In this document: piece after piece, positions 32,122 through 40,885 of the stretch
Numbering within the stretch: the first letter of the stretch is position 1
Layout: each line of letters starts with the position of its first letter
The notes under the pieces: model-generated
Told to the model about the DNA's origin: nothing
Database searches by the model: none
The model's input: only the letters and a program-made list of their open reading frames with translations
Assembly (NCBI RefSeq): GCF_020171655.1
Contig: NZ_JAIVAC010000003.1
Coordinates: 124,001-188,000 of the forward strand
Length of the DNA: 64,000 nucleotides
Source: Exiguobacterium aestuarii
GTDB lineage: Bacteria; Bacillota; Bacilli; Exiguobacteriales; Exiguobacteriaceae
Reading direction: 5' to 3'
Position numbers and translations under genes: made by a program

Positions 32122-33117
32122 TTATTTTGTCGCTGTTTGACTGATCATGCATTGTGCGATTTGAACCGCATTTGCCGCTGCGCCTTTTCGAACATTATCC
32201 GCGACGCACCACAAATGGAATGTATTCGGCTGTGAGTCATCCCGGCGAATCCGACCGACATACACCTCATCGGTTCCGTTTGCATCGAGTGGTGTCGGAT
32301 ATGAAAGTTCGGCTGGGTTGTCCATAATCACGACACCTGGCGCATCTGCGAGTACGGCTTTGACTTCTGCGACTGTCGCATCCCGTTCGAGCGTCACCGT
32401 GATGGATACCGCATGACTGTTTCGTACTGGCACTCGGACACAAGTGGCCGTTACGCCAAGGTTCGGCGCGTTCAAAATTTTACGCGTCTCTTCAATCATT
32501 TTTTGTTCTTCTTTCGTATAGCCATTTTCTAAGAAGACATCGATTTGCGGCAATACATTATCATAAATCGGATACGGATAATTCGTCGGATCCTCACCGC
32601 GAGCACCGCGTTCGAGGTCATCAATCCCTTTTTGACCCGAACCGGATACGGCTTGATAAGACGTATAGGCGACTCGCGTCAACCCATATACTTCCGATAG
32701 CGGCGCGAGCGCGACGACCGATTGAATCGTTGAACAGTTCGGGTTCGCAATGAGCGTCTTCTCCGGGCTGAGTTCGACTCGATTCACTTCCGGTACGATA
32801 AGCGGAATTCCTTCTTGCATTCGGAATGCGCTTGAGTTGTCGATGACGATGACCCCTTGTTCACTTAAGCGTGGTGCATACTGTTCGCTGATACTTCCAC
32901 CGGCAGAGAACAAGGCGATATCGATTGGGTCCGCATAAATCGAATCGTTCAATTCACGAATCACAATCGATTGTCCGTTCACTTCGACTGTCTTCCCTGC
33001 CGAACGGGCCGAAGCGTATAGTCTCAGTTCACTGATTGGAAATTCGTATTCGGTTAAGACGTCAATCATTTTTTGTCCGACGGCGCCCGTTGCGCCGACG
33101 ACAGCTACGTTATACAT
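32122..33117 (-). CDS. asd: Aspartate-semialdehyde dehydrogenase
   Basis: The 331-residue protein has an N-terminal NADP-binding GATGAVGQKM motif, the catalytic cysteine in ANPNCSTIQ, and later QAVSGSGQKG and RVPVRNSHAV. It makes aspartate semialdehyde for lysine, methionine and threonine. It begins 12 bp after lysC. Confidence 0.95.
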   Translation of the reverse strand: MYNVAVVGATGAVGQKMIDVLTEYEFPISELRLYASARSAGKTVEVNGQSIVIRELNDSIYADPIDIALFSAGGSISEQYAPRLSEQGVIVIDNSSAFRMQEGIPLIVPEVNRVELSPEKTLIANPNCSTIQSVVALAPLSEVYGLTRVAYTSYQAVSGSGQKGIDDLERGARGEDPTNYPYPIYDNVLPQIDVFLENGYTKEEQKMIEETRKILNAPNLGVTATCVRVPVRNSHAVSITVTLERDATVAEVKAVLADAPGVVIMDNPAELSYPTPLDANGTDEVYVGRIRRDDSQPNTFHLWCVADNVRKGAAANAVQIAQCMISQTATK

Positions 33118-33129
33118 CGTGCTCCCCCC

Positions 33130-34329
33130 TTATAAGTTGAAGCGAGCCGCAATGGCTGCGACTGCCGCTTCCACGTCTTGTTCTTGAATCGTGTAGGAAA
33201 TGCTAATCTCAGATGTCGTGACTTGATAGAACGGAATCCCCATCTCGCGGAATGTTGCGAAGAGTTCTGATGCGACACCGGTCGCGTCTCGCATACCGAT
33301 TCCGACGACCGAAATTTTTGCGTGTTCCGTATGGCGATCGATTTTGATTTGTGGCAAGGTCGCTGTTAATTCTGCGAGTGCCTCTTCTAAGAACGCCTCT
33401 TCATCGAGTGGACATGTGAACGAAAGGAACACTTCGCCATCGAACGCCGTCTGTGAAATCATATCGATATTGACGTGACGTTCGGACAATCGCTCAAAGA
33501 TGTCCGCGACTCCGGCTGTCGTGTGCGGGATGTGTTTAATTGAGACACTGAGTACGTTTTTGACGACACTTACACTCGTGACTGCTTTCTGTTCCATTGC
33601 TTGCGTCGTATCCATGATCCATGTTCCTCCTTCGCTCGAGAGCGTCTTTCCAACAAAAATATTCACGTCATACTTTTTCGCGAGCTCGACGCTTCGCATT
33701 TCCATGACTTTAGAGCCGAGTGCACTCATCTCCATCATTTCATCATAAGAGACGGTGTCGAGGCGCTTCGCCGTCGGATGAATCCGCGGGTCCGTCGTAT
33801 ATACCCCAGCCACATCCGTATAAATTTCACAACGTTGACTGAGGACGGCCGCAAGTGCGACTGCTGTCGTATCCGAACCGCCACGCCCGAGTGTCGTAAC
33901 GTCTCCCGCTTCATTCACACCTTGGAAACCAGCGACGATTAAAACATCGTACTGACGCAACTTCTCATGCAATACTTCTTTACGAATCGCTTTGATTTTG
34001 CTCTTCGTATGGATGCCCATCGTATCAATCCCGGCTTGTTGTCCGGTGAGTGAAATGGCAGGTACCCCTCGCGAGTTCAAGGCGATGCTGAGTAGACTGA
34101 TCGTCTGTTCTTCCCCGACGGCGAGTAGCCGATCGAGTTCACGAATCATCGGGCGCTCCGTGATTTGTTTAGCGAGCGACAGGAGCGAGTCCGTCGTCTT
34201 GCCCATTGCTGATACGACGACGACCAATTTTTCACCGGTCGCCACACGTGTTTGTAAATAGTCTGAAATGGCTTGTATTTGTTCGATTGTGGCAACAGAG
34301 CTGCCTCCAAATTTCAGTACGGTTGTCAT
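33130..34329 (-). CDS. lysC: Aspartokinase (lysine-regulated type)
   Basis: The 399-residue protein has the kinase start VLKFGGSSVATIEQI, GRGGSDTTAVALAAVL, and two C-terminal ACT domains (SVSIKHIPHTTAGVADIFE; ISVVGIGMRDATGVASELF). It phosphorylates aspartate. Control by a lysine riboswitch parallels B. subtilis lysC. I start at the ATG at 34329 (MTTVLKFGGSS), with GTGGGG 6 bases upstream; the longer frame runs into the riboswitch terminator region. Confidence 0.94.
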   Translation of the reverse strand: MTTVLKFGGSSVATIEQIQAISDYLQTRVATGEKLVVVVSAMGKTTDSLLSLAKQITERPMIRELDRLLAVGEEQTISLLSIALNSRGVPAISLTGQQAGIDTMGIHTKSKIKAIRKEVLHEKLRQYDVLIVAGFQGVNEAGDVTTLGRGGSDTTAVALAAVLSQRCEIYTDVAGVYTTDPRIHPTAKRLDTVSYDEMMEMSALGSKVMEMRSVELAKKYDVNIFVGKTLSSEGGTWIMDTTQAMEQKAVTSVSVVKNVLSVSIKHIPHTTAGVADIFERLSERHVNIDMISQTAFDGEVFLSFTCPLDEEAFLEEALAELTATLPQIKIDRHTEHAKISVVGIGMRDATGVASELFATFREMGIPFYQVTTSEISISYTIQEQDVEAAVAAIAARFNL

Positions 34330-34361
34330 CAAGTTCCCCACTTTCAAGATGTCCACCAACA

Positions 34362-34410
34362 GAAAAAGCGGCAGACCGGTAGGAAGCACTCTCCCTACGG
34401 TCTGCCGCTT
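34362..34410 (-). terminator. Regulated terminator of the lysC riboswitch
   Basis: A long stem (AAGCGGCAGACCGTAGG with CCTACCGGTCTGCCGCTT, one bulge) is followed by a T tract on the minus strand, just before lysC. Confidence 0.85.
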
Positions 34411-34622
34411 GTACGCGCAGTTGAAAAACGATTAAAGAATCGTTCCGTAGATAGCGCTCCATGGTAGTTGACCATGGCAGTGTAGGCGTTATTCACGACT
34501 ACCCCAGCCTTCGTTCACACGCACGTGAACGTCGACTTCGGCGAATTTCCCCTTTCGGCTCGGTCCGGAGTGCGTCCGTTTCAACCAAGCTTACTCATGT
34601 CATTCGCAACCTCTATCTGTCA
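34411..34622 (-). ncRNA. Lysine riboswitch (L box) of the lysC operon
   Basis: Conserved aptamer pieces appear in order on the minus strand: GATAGAGGTTGCGAA, TGAGTAAGC, AAAGGGGAAATTCGCCGAAG, GGCTGGGG, and ACTGCCATGG paired with CCATGGAGCGCT. A strong terminator follows, so lysine should stop transcription of all eight genes. This explains the gene-free stretch from 34330 to 34700. Confidence 0.95.
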
Positions 34623-34635
34623 GTTGTTAGTATTA

Positions 34636-34664
34636 GTTATAACAAAACGAAATCTTCTTGCCAA
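34636..34664 (-). promoter_or_regulatory. Promoter of the lysC operon
   Basis: TTGGCA (34659-34664) and TATAAC (34636-34641) on the minus strand are exactly 17 bases apart, with an extended TG before the -10. Transcription would start just before the aptamer. Confidence 0.75.
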
Positions 34665-34700
34665 CCTTTTTTTAGAAAAATGGGATATTTCAAAAAAGAG

Positions 34701-35129
34701 TTACCACGTTTTCCGCATCATACGGTGTGGAATATTGGCATCTAAAAATTCATCTCCGAACGCCTCGTACCCGATTTTTTCGTAGAACGGAAGCGCCGTT
34801 AACTGTGCACCTAGGCGCAGTTCGCTTAATCCTTGATGTTTTGCGACATGTTCGATTTCGTCCATGATTTCTTTTCCATATCCATGACCTCGGGCCGTCT
34901 GAATCGTCGCCACCCGCTCCACTTTCCCGACAGTCGAGTCTACCGGGCGAAGACGTGCTGTCGTCACCGGTTGCGCGTCAAGGAGACCGACCACGTGCGT
35001 ACAGACATCATCTAAATCATCGTATTCGAGACTCGCATCGATTCCTTGTTCCTGAACGAATACGATTTCCCGTACTTGTTTGGCCTGCTCAATCAACTCG
35101 GCTTCTTTTCCCGATTGAATCGTCAACAT
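34701..35129 (-). CDS. GNAT family N-acetyltransferase (YjcF/ElaA-like)
   Basis: The 142-residue GNAT fold has the acetyl-CoA pyrophosphate loop TARGHGYGKEIM and an early EIVFVQEQGID segment typical of YjcF/ElaA-type proteins. The substrate is unknown. The ATG lies 7 bp inside the end of the upstream alanyl-tRNA-editing gene and follows GAGGGGG, so the two are coupled. Confidence 0.85.
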   Translation of the reverse strand: MLTIQSGKEAELIEQAKQVREIVFVQEQGIDASLEYDDLDDVCTHVVGLLDAQPVTTARLRPVDSTVGKVERVATIQTARGHGYGKEIMDEIEHVAKHQGLSELRLGAQLTALPFYEKIGYEAFGDEFLDANIPHRMMRKTW

Positions 35130-36283
35130 GGTAAGACCCCCTCTTGTAATCGTCTCACGATTTCTTCCATCCCTCGTTCAAGTTCTATGACCGAAGTGAA
35201 TCGTGCTTGTGCCTGCTTATGGTTTCCACCACCGCGACCAATCTTCATTTCTTGAAGGGCCGCACGAAGAAATGTTCCGACCGCGATGTCATGAGTCCCA
35301 TCATGCATGACAAATAATTTTTGCGTACTGTAGTTGGCTCCGACCGCTATTCGTCCGGTCGCTGCGATTCGTTCAACAATTGCGGTCGTCAACGTTTCGG
35401 CTTCCGTTCGTCCCACATGTAACGCTACATAGTTGTCTTCTTGTAAGACTGCCTTCACTTTCGCTTTCGCAATCCGTTCTTCGAGCGTCTTGATTTCTTT
35501 TTCACGTTCAAGACGAATCGTGTGCTCTTCAATTACGCGTGCCGCCACCGATTCATTCGTCGTCGAGAACGTGTGGTGGATTGTCCGTAACGCTTCTCGT
35601 GCTCGTTGTGTCGCTTTCAACGCCCGATTACCAGCCACATACGTCAAGCGGATGTTTCCTCTCACTTTTTTGAGCGTCGTCACGTGAATCGTACCAAGTT
35701 GCCCTGTCGTTTCCACGTGTGTCCCACCGCACGCGTTATAATCAAGCCCTTCGATTTCGACGATTCGAATCATCCCTGTTCGATCGGTCGCTTTCCGTAA
35801 GCGCGTCCGGTCCACTTTTTCTTCTGCGATTTCATACACATGAATCGGATAATTCTCAAAGATGAGTTGCTGCATCTCTTGCTCAAGAGCTTCAACTTGA
35901 GCCCAGTCCATCCCTGCCGTCTCAATCTCAATGGACGAATCCTCTTCCCCAATTCCAAAACTGAGCGTACGAATGCCGTGACGATCTTCCAAAATCGCCG
36001 TTAACAAGTGTTGGGCAGTATGCTGGATGGAATGGTCTCGTCTCACATGTTCATTGATCCGAGCCACTACTGGTGTTCCGGTAGGTAATGCCGCTGACAA
36101 CAGATGCCACACTTCACCTTCCTTGAGTTGCACATCTAATACGTCATGCGAATCAATCCATCCCCGGTCTGCCGGTTGCCCCCCACCTTCCGCATAAAAA
36201 GGACTATGCTCGAGTGTATGCCAATGACCTTTTCCATCCTCGCTTACTGAGGTCACGATTGTATTGACTGTATATTGATTCAT
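35123..36283 (-). CDS. AlaX-type alanyl-tRNA editing hydrolase
   Basis: The 386-residue protein resembles the editing half of AlaRS. It has the zinc ligands in HTAQHLLTAIL (HxxxH) and CGGTHVETTGQLG (CxxxH), and a C-terminal DHHA1-like domain ending GRGGGNHKQAQ. It should hydrolyse mischarged Ser- or Gly-tRNA(Ala). I start at the ATG at 36283, with GGAGG 5 bases upstream, giving the expected MNQYTVNTIVTSV start; an upstream in-frame ATG lacks this. It is coupled to the GNAT gene and divergent from nagR. Confidence 0.87.
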   Translation of the reverse strand: MNQYTVNTIVTSVSEDGKGHWHTLEHSPFYAEGGGQPADRGWIDSHDVLDVQLKEGEVWHLLSAALPTGTPVVARINEHVRRDHSIQHTAQHLLTAILEDRHGIRTLSFGIGEEDSSIEIETAGMDWAQVEALEQEMQQLIFENYPIHVYEIAEEKVDRTRLRKATDRTGMIRIVEIEGLDYNACGGTHVETTGQLGTIHVTTLKKVRGNIRLTYVAGNRALKATQRAREALRTIHHTFSTTNESVAARVIEEHTIRLEREKEIKTLEERIAKAKVKAVLQEDNYVALHVGRTEAETLTTAIVERIAATGRIAVGANYSTQKLFVMHDGTHDIAVGTFLRAALQEMKIGRGGGNHKQAQARFTSVIELERGMEEIVRRLQEGVLPC

Positions 36284-36338
36284 CTTGTCCTCCACCTTCT
36301 CTCTATAAATCTGTTCAGACAACTAGTCTAATTTCGTC

Positions 36339-36344
36339 TATAAT
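36339..36344 (+). promoter_or_regulatory. -10 box of nagR
   Basis: TATAAT lies 35 bases before the nagR ATG. The -35 is weak. A short inverted repeat AGAC-AACTA-GTCT (36317-36329) lies in the -35/spacer area and could be an operator. Confidence 0.4.
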
Positions 36345-36379
36345 GAAACATACATCTTCTCAGTCAGGAGCGAAATGAT

Positions 36380-37108
36380 ATGTTAGAAATCGATAAACAA
36401 TCTCCGTTACCTATTTATTATCAAATTGAAGCGTACTTAAAGCAACAAATTGATGACGGATTGTTAAAGCCAGGAGACACGCTACCTTCAGAACGTGAAT
36501 TCTCCGAACAATTTCATGTCAGTCGCATGACGATTCGTCAAGCAATCATGAACCTCGTCAACGCCGGTTATTTGAGCCGTCAAAAAGGACGAGGCACATT
36601 CGTCGCGAGCCAAAAGATTGCCATGACGTTGTCCGGACTGACGAGTTTTTCTGAAGAAATCAAACATCGTGGCATGCGACCACTCAGTCGTCTTTTGTCC
36701 TACGAGGTCATCCCGGCAACGGATCGAATCGCCCAACAACTGAGTATCCCGAATCAAACACCGGTATACGAAATGAAGCGGCTCCGACTCGCAGACGACC
36801 ATCCGCTCGCGCTCGAGACCGCCTACATTCCTGTCCGTTTATTGCCTGACTTGACGAAAGAAGACGCGACCGGTTCCATTTATGCATACGCCGAACAGCA
36901 CGGTTTACGTTTGAAAAATGCAACACAGACACTCGAAGCCCGCAGCGCCGGTCCCGAGGAAGCGAAACTGCTGACCATCTCTCCAAACGCACCGGTATTG
37001 CTGATCGATCAACGTACCTATCTCGAGAACGGTGACATGTTTGAATATAGTCGCTCGCTCTTTCGTGGAGACTCCTATTCGTTAACCGTTGCGATGGATC
37101 GCATATAA
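36380..37108 (+). CDS. nagR: GntR/HutC family repressor of amino-sugar use
   Basis: The 242-residue protein has an N-terminal winged helix (PSEREFSEQFHVSRMTIRQ, KGRGTFV) and a C-terminal UTRA ligand domain (LTSFSEEIKHRGMRP; VLLIDQRTYLENGDMFEYS). It is very similar to Bacillus YvoA/NagR, which senses glucosamine-6-phosphate and controls nagA-nagB. Those genes lie about 1.7 kb away in a separate unit with a matching operator. In Bacillus nagR is part of the nag operon; here it is separate. Confidence 0.88.
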   Translation: MLEIDKQSPLPIYYQIEAYLKQQIDDGLLKPGDTLPSEREFSEQFHVSRMTIRQAIMNLVNAGYLSRQKGRGTFVASQKIAMTLSGLTSFSEEIKHRGMRPLSRLLSYEVIPATDRIAQQLSIPNQTPVYEMKRLRLADDHPLALETAYIPVRLLPDLTKEDATGSIYAYAEQHGLRLKNATQTLEARSAGPEEAKLLTISPNAPVLLIDQRTYLENGDMFEYSRSLFRGDSYSLTVAMDRI

Positions 37109-37205
37109 CGCACGAAACAGAAATACGATTATCTACCTTCTTTTCGACTCATATTGGAACTAAGCAATCTTATTCTACGTATATAGATGTCAAGGGGGGA
37201 GGACA

Positions 37206-37490
37206 TTGCCTAAGGTAATCGATATCATGAAATATCGAAAACTCGCATTACTTTGTTTATTTATCTCAATCCCAATTAGTATGATCAATATCCTTATAGG
37301 CTCGACATGGTTGGCGATTTTAGGAGCATCTTTATTTGTAATTTTCCTCGCCATATCCCTCACTTTATGGAAATGTCCACAGTGTAAAAGACGACTCCCA
37401 TTACGATTTGACCATGACACTGATGTGGAGGATGTATATCGCTGTCCTTACTGTGAGACCAAATTTTTGAGTGGGAAAATCATTGACTAA
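37206..37490 (+). CDS. Small membrane protein with C-terminal zinc ribbon
   Basis: The 94-residue protein has two hydrophobic segments (about 13-30 and 32-52) followed by CPQC...CPYC, a small zinc ribbon facing one side of the membrane. I do not recognise the family. The frame opens at TTG (37206) next to a GGGGGGAGG ribosome site; an ATG at 37227 with a weaker site is the alternative start. A terminator follows. Confidence 0.6.
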   Translation: MPKVIDIMKYRKLALLCLFISIPISMINILIGSTWLAILGASLFVIFLAISLTLWKCPQCKRRLPLRFDHDTDVEDVYRCPYCETKFLSGKIID

Positions 37491-37551
37491 ATCAGTTTTC
37501 AAGCAACCCCACACAAAAAATCGGTCTGACCTGAAATGCATTGCCACATAA

Positions 37552-37583
37552 AAAACGCTCAGAAAATGAATTCTGAGCGTTTT
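37552..37583. terminator. Bidirectional terminator
   Basis: AAAACGCTCAGAA pairs perfectly with TTCTGAGCGTTTT around AATGAA, between the zinc-ribbon gene and the convergent LCP gene. Confidence 0.85.
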
Positions 37584-37604
37584 GCATTTTTCGTAAGTCA
37601 AACT

Positions 37605-38708
37605 TTATTGCGCTTCGTACGTTACCCCACTCGGGTCTAACGTGTAAGACTCTAATTCCGTATCCGTCATCGGCTCCACAGGATTTCCTGCGTCCGCTTG
37701 CTGCACACGATAGCGTACTTCTTCAAGAAGCGGTTCATTCAAGAAATAGTAGAAGTGGCCGTCATCTGCACGGGCGCCTTCACCTGTCAATTGATATTGC
37801 ACCGTATTGTGTAGTGCACCGACATCTTCAATCAAACGCATATAGTCATTCGGTCCGAGCGTCGTCTGCATGTTGTCGCCCACGGCTTTCAAGACCTTAT
37901 CATAGTTATTGATGAGTGACGTGCCAAGTGACTGTTCGAGCACGGCATTAATGACTTCCATCTGGCGTTGTCCACGCCCGATGTCTCCACGTGGGTCGTC
38001 ATATCGGTTACGGACATAGGCGAGTGCCTCTTCACCAGAAAGTTGCTGAAGTCCTTCTTCGATTTGTACGGTCTCACGTGAGGCGTCATAGCTGTTTTGT
38101 TGTGATGAGAATGGAACGTCGATCTCAACACCACCGACTGCATCGATGAAATCCACAAATCCTTGGAAGTTGAGCGAGACGACATGGTCGATTTCAACGC
38201 CGACCAAGTCCTCAATCGTGTTTGTTGCCATACGCATCCCGTTGTTCGGGTTCGATTCATCCATGGAACCGAAATAGTAGGCATGTGTGATCTTATCTTG
38301 ATCAAGACCTGTCTTTCCATAAGGGATATTGTATCCTGTGTAATCGATATTGACGTACGAGTCACGCGGGATACTGAGCATCGTCGTCTGCTTTTCTTTC
38401 TTGTTCAGAATGACGACAATCATGACATCCGAGCGTCCAAACTCTCCACGCGCTTTCTTTTGTGGAGAAAGGTCTGTCCCTAAAATCAAAAACGACTCCG
38501 TATCTTCTTTGTCAAAGCGAGTAGGTTCAACCGTCGGGTCGTCCTCTAGCGTGACTTGGGTGCCGGACAACATGTTGTGTGCTTTATAAAATGCGGTACC
38601 GTAAATGCTAGACCCAGCAATAATCGCAATCAGCACAAGGGCACTAAAGACTTTATAAAACGCAGACGGACCTTTGCGCTGTCTACGAGTATGTGTTCTA
38701 GAATTCAT
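37605..38708 (-). CDS. LytR-CpsA-Psr (LCP) family cell-wall glycopolymer ligase
   Basis: The 367-residue protein has a basic cytoplasmic tail, one transmembrane helix (about 18-38) and an extracellular LCP domain. The domain shows ESFLILGTDLS, RSDVMIVVILN, TTMLSIPRDSYVNI, HAYYFGS, and ALAYVRNRYDDPRGDIGRGQ with the arginines that bind the polyprenyl pyrophosphate. It attaches teichoic acid or capsule polymers to peptidoglycan. The ATG follows AAGGAG; the longer frame has no site. Confidence 0.9.
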   Translation of the reverse strand: MNSRTHTRRQRKGPSAFYKVFSALVLIAIIAGSSIYGTAFYKAHNMLSGTQVTLEDDPTVEPTRFDKEDTESFLILGTDLSPQKKARGEFGRSDVMIVVILNKKEKQTTMLSIPRDSYVNIDYTGYNIPYGKTGLDQDKITHAYYFGSMDESNPNNGMRMATNTIEDLVGVEIDHVVSLNFQGFVDFIDAVGGVEIDVPFSSQQNSYDASRETVQIEEGLQQLSGEEALAYVRNRYDDPRGDIGRGQRQMEVINAVLEQSLGTSLINNYDKVLKAVGDNMQTTLGPNDYMRLIEDVGALHNTVQYQLTGEGARADDGHFYYFLNEPLLEEVRYRVQQADAGNPVEPMTDTELESYTLDPSGVTYEAQ

Positions 38709-38826
38709 AATGGTCTCCTTCGAGTCAAAGTAATGAGCTTCACTCATTATAGAGGAAAGTGTGAAATTTGTCGAAAACGTTTTGATGACAAATTCATTTC
38801 TTTACATTTTCCCACAGTTGAAAACA

Positions 38827-38856
38827 GAAAAACCCACGGAGATGTCTCCGCAGGTT
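38827..38856 (-). terminator. Terminator of the nagA-nagB operon
   Basis: On the minus strand AACCTGCGGAG pairs with CTCCGTGGGTT (one mismatch), followed by TTTTC, just after the nagB stop. Confidence 0.65.
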
Positions 38857-38858
38857 GA

Positions 38859-39623
38859 TTAAGCCCGAATGGTGAAAAATCGCGTTGCCGCTTCTTGTCC
38901 TCGTGCTTGAAGAGCTTCTGCACAGCGCGATGCCGCCGCTTCATCGAGTACGACCGTCACACCTGGATGCGCTTGAAGGATCGTCGCCGGCCAGTCGACC
39001 GTCGGTACACTTTCAATCATATGTTGTACGGCCTCTGCTTTTCGCTCGCCCGTCGCCACAAGGACAATCTCACGCGCATTCATGATTGTATCGAGTCCCA
39101 TTGTGATCGCATGCGTCGGAACATCTTCCAATCGGTCAAAAAAGCGACGGTTTGCCTCTCGTGTGGATTCGGTGAGTTCGGTCACATGTGTCTTCGCATC
39201 AAGCGCCGTGCCCGGTTCATTAAATGCGATGTGACCATTTTCCCCGATACCGAGAAGTTGTAAGTCGACACCAAGCTTCCGAACGAGTCCTTCGTAGCGA
39301 GCCGCCTCCGCTTCAGGGTCTGGTGCATCACCTTGAGGAAGATGGCTTTGTTTGAACGGCACTTTGTCAAACAAACGATCTTTCATAAAGCGGTTGTAGC
39401 TTTGTGGATGCTCTGGTGATAGACCGATGTATTCATCTAAATTGACGCTCGTCACATGGCTACAATCGAGCGCGTCTTGTTTAAACATTTGATACATCCC
39501 GACCGGCGTGCTGCCTGTCGCGAGACCGAGTACGAAGTCATGCTTCCCTGAAATCCGTTCTTTAATGAGCGAATAGGCGATACGTTCCGCGTCATTCGCT
39601 GTCTTTGCGACTAATACGTTCAT
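38859..39623 (-). CDS. nagB: Glucosamine-6-phosphate deaminase
   Basis: The 254-residue protein has LGLATGSTPVGMYQ, NLDEYIGL with catalytic Asp/Glu, and GIGENGHIAFNEPG with catalytic His. It converts glucosamine-6-phosphate to fructose-6-phosphate and ammonia. The ATG overlaps the nagA stop by 4 bp. Length matches the Bacillus short form without allosteric tail. Confidence 0.94.
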   Translation of the reverse strand: MNVLVAKTANDAERIAYSLIKERISGKHDFVLGLATGSTPVGMYQMFKQDALDCSHVTSVNLDEYIGLSPEHPQSYNRFMKDRLFDKVPFKQSHLPQGDAPDPEAEAARYEGLVRKLGVDLQLLGIGENGHIAFNEPGTALDAKTHVTELTESTREANRRFFDRLEDVPTHAITMGLDTIMNAREIVLVATGERKAEAVQHMIESVPTVDWPATILQAHPGVTVVLDEAAASRCAEALQARGQEAATRFFTIRA

Positions 39624-40768
39624 CGTTGTTCCTCCCGTTCATATGCAATGTTTCCTTTGACGATTGTCATTTGAACATGTGCACTGTCATCCCAAACGAC
39701 AAGGTCCGCATCAAACCCCGATTTGATGTCTCCTTTTGTCGTCAATCCGAATTCTTTTGCCGCATTCGTCGAAGTCATTTTGACCGCTTCTTCCACCGTA
39801 CATCCCGTATACGCTTGAATATTTCGGAATGCCGCATCCATCGTCAAGACACTCCCGGCGAGATTCCCTGCTTCAAGACGGGCAGCACCTCCTTCTACGA
39901 TGACGGGTTGACCCCCAAGTTCATACTGTCCGTCAGGCAGACCTTTCGCCCGCATCGCATCCGTGATGACGACGAGTTCATCCGCTCCTTTTAAGCGGTA
40001 AGCAAAATCGACCATCTCCGGACGACTGTGAATCCCATCTGGAATGATTTCGGTCATGACACCTTTCTCTAAGAGACAATATCCGACCGTTCCCGGTTCT
40101 CGATGATGCAAGCCTCTCATTTGGTTATATAAGTGTGTTCCATGTTTGACGCCAGCCTGCTTATTCTCTTCAAACGTCGCACTCGTGTGTCCCGCTGAAC
40201 CGATTGCACCCGATTCACGAAGGGCTGCTTCAAATGCTCGGGCTCCCGGCCGTTCCGGTGCATACGTGACGAGTCGGATATGACCACCGGCAAGCTCTTG
40301 CCACTTTCGGAATTGTTCCGCATCCGGATCAATGATATGTTCTGCTGGTTGTGCACCCGCCATCTCCACATTGACGAATGGCCCCTCTAAATGAATCCCA
40401 ACGATGGTCGTATCGTCTGACTCAATGACGTTCCGAACTGCTGTCAACGCCCGTTCAATCGCTTCTTTCGACTGGGTGATCGTGGTCGCAAAGAATGACG
40501 TGACACCCTCTTGAAGCATGTCTTCACTTAATTGACGAAGCCGTGACTCGTCCGCGTCCATCGTATCGACTTCATACCCCCCGTGTATATGAACATCGAT
40601 GAGGCCAGGCGTGACGAGCGCACCCGAGACATCGATGACGCTCTCGTCTCGTTGCTTAAATTGTTCCATTGATCCGATTTCTTCAATCGATTGGTCACTC
40701 CATCTGATATACCCACGCTCCCACGTTTGTTCCGCTGACACGATATGAGCATTAATCAATGTCCCCAT
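39620..40768 (-). CDS. nagA: N-acetylglucosamine-6-phosphate deacetylase
   Basis: The 382-residue amidohydrolase has GLIDVHIHGGYEVDTMDAD, HLEGPFVN, GHTSATFE, HLYNQMRGLHHREPG, and the catalytic aspartate in VVITDAMRAKG. It removes acetate from GlcNAc-6-phosphate before NagB. The start at 40768 has AAGGAG 10 bases upstream; the extra 11 codons upstream are not family-like. A NagR-type operator overlaps the promoter. Confidence 0.93.
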   Translation of the reverse strand: MGTLINAHIVSAEQTWERGYIRWSDQSIEEIGSMEQFKQRDESVIDVSGALVTPGLIDVHIHGGYEVDTMDADESRLRQLSEDMLQEGVTSFFATTITQSKEAIERALTAVRNVIESDDTTIVGIHLEGPFVNVEMAGAQPAEHIIDPDAEQFRKWQELAGGHIRLVTYAPERPGARAFEAALRESGAIGSAGHTSATFEENKQAGVKHGTHLYNQMRGLHHREPGTVGYCLLEKGVMTEIIPDGIHSRPEMVDFAYRLKGADELVVITDAMRAKGLPDGQYELGGQPVIVEGGAARLEAGNLAGSVLTMDAAFRNIQAYTGCTVEEAVKMTSTNAAKEFGLTTKGDIKSGFDADLVVWDDSAHVQMTIVKGNIAYEREEQR

Positions 40769-40804
40769 CGCTTCACCACTCCTTCTTTTGTTTTCCTCCA
40801 TGTT

Positions 40805-40839
40805 ATCATATCGAATAAAAGTATAGTTGTATAGACCAA
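40805..40839 (-). promoter_or_regulatory. nagA promoter with NagR-type (dre) operator
   Basis: The sequence TTGGTCTATACAA (minus strand, 40827-40839) is an imperfect palindrome fitting the GntR/HutC NagR site pattern GT-x-TA-x-AC. It overlaps the weak -35 (TATACA) that pairs with TATGAT (40805-40810) at 17 bases. Confidence 0.55.
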
Positions 40840-40852
40840 TTTTAGATAAATA

Positions 40853-40882
40853 AAAGATTGTTCACAATTGTGAACAATCTTT
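40853..40882 (-). terminator. Terminator after the MATE gene
   Basis: AAAGATTGTTCACA pairs perfectly with TGTGAACAATCTTT around AT, just beyond the stop codon. Confidence 0.75.
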
Positions 40883-40885
40883 GTG

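Noticed and set aside
36310-36345. NagR operator at nagR itself
   Set aside because: The short AGAC/GTCT repeat does not fit the GT-x-TA-x-AC pattern seen at nagA.
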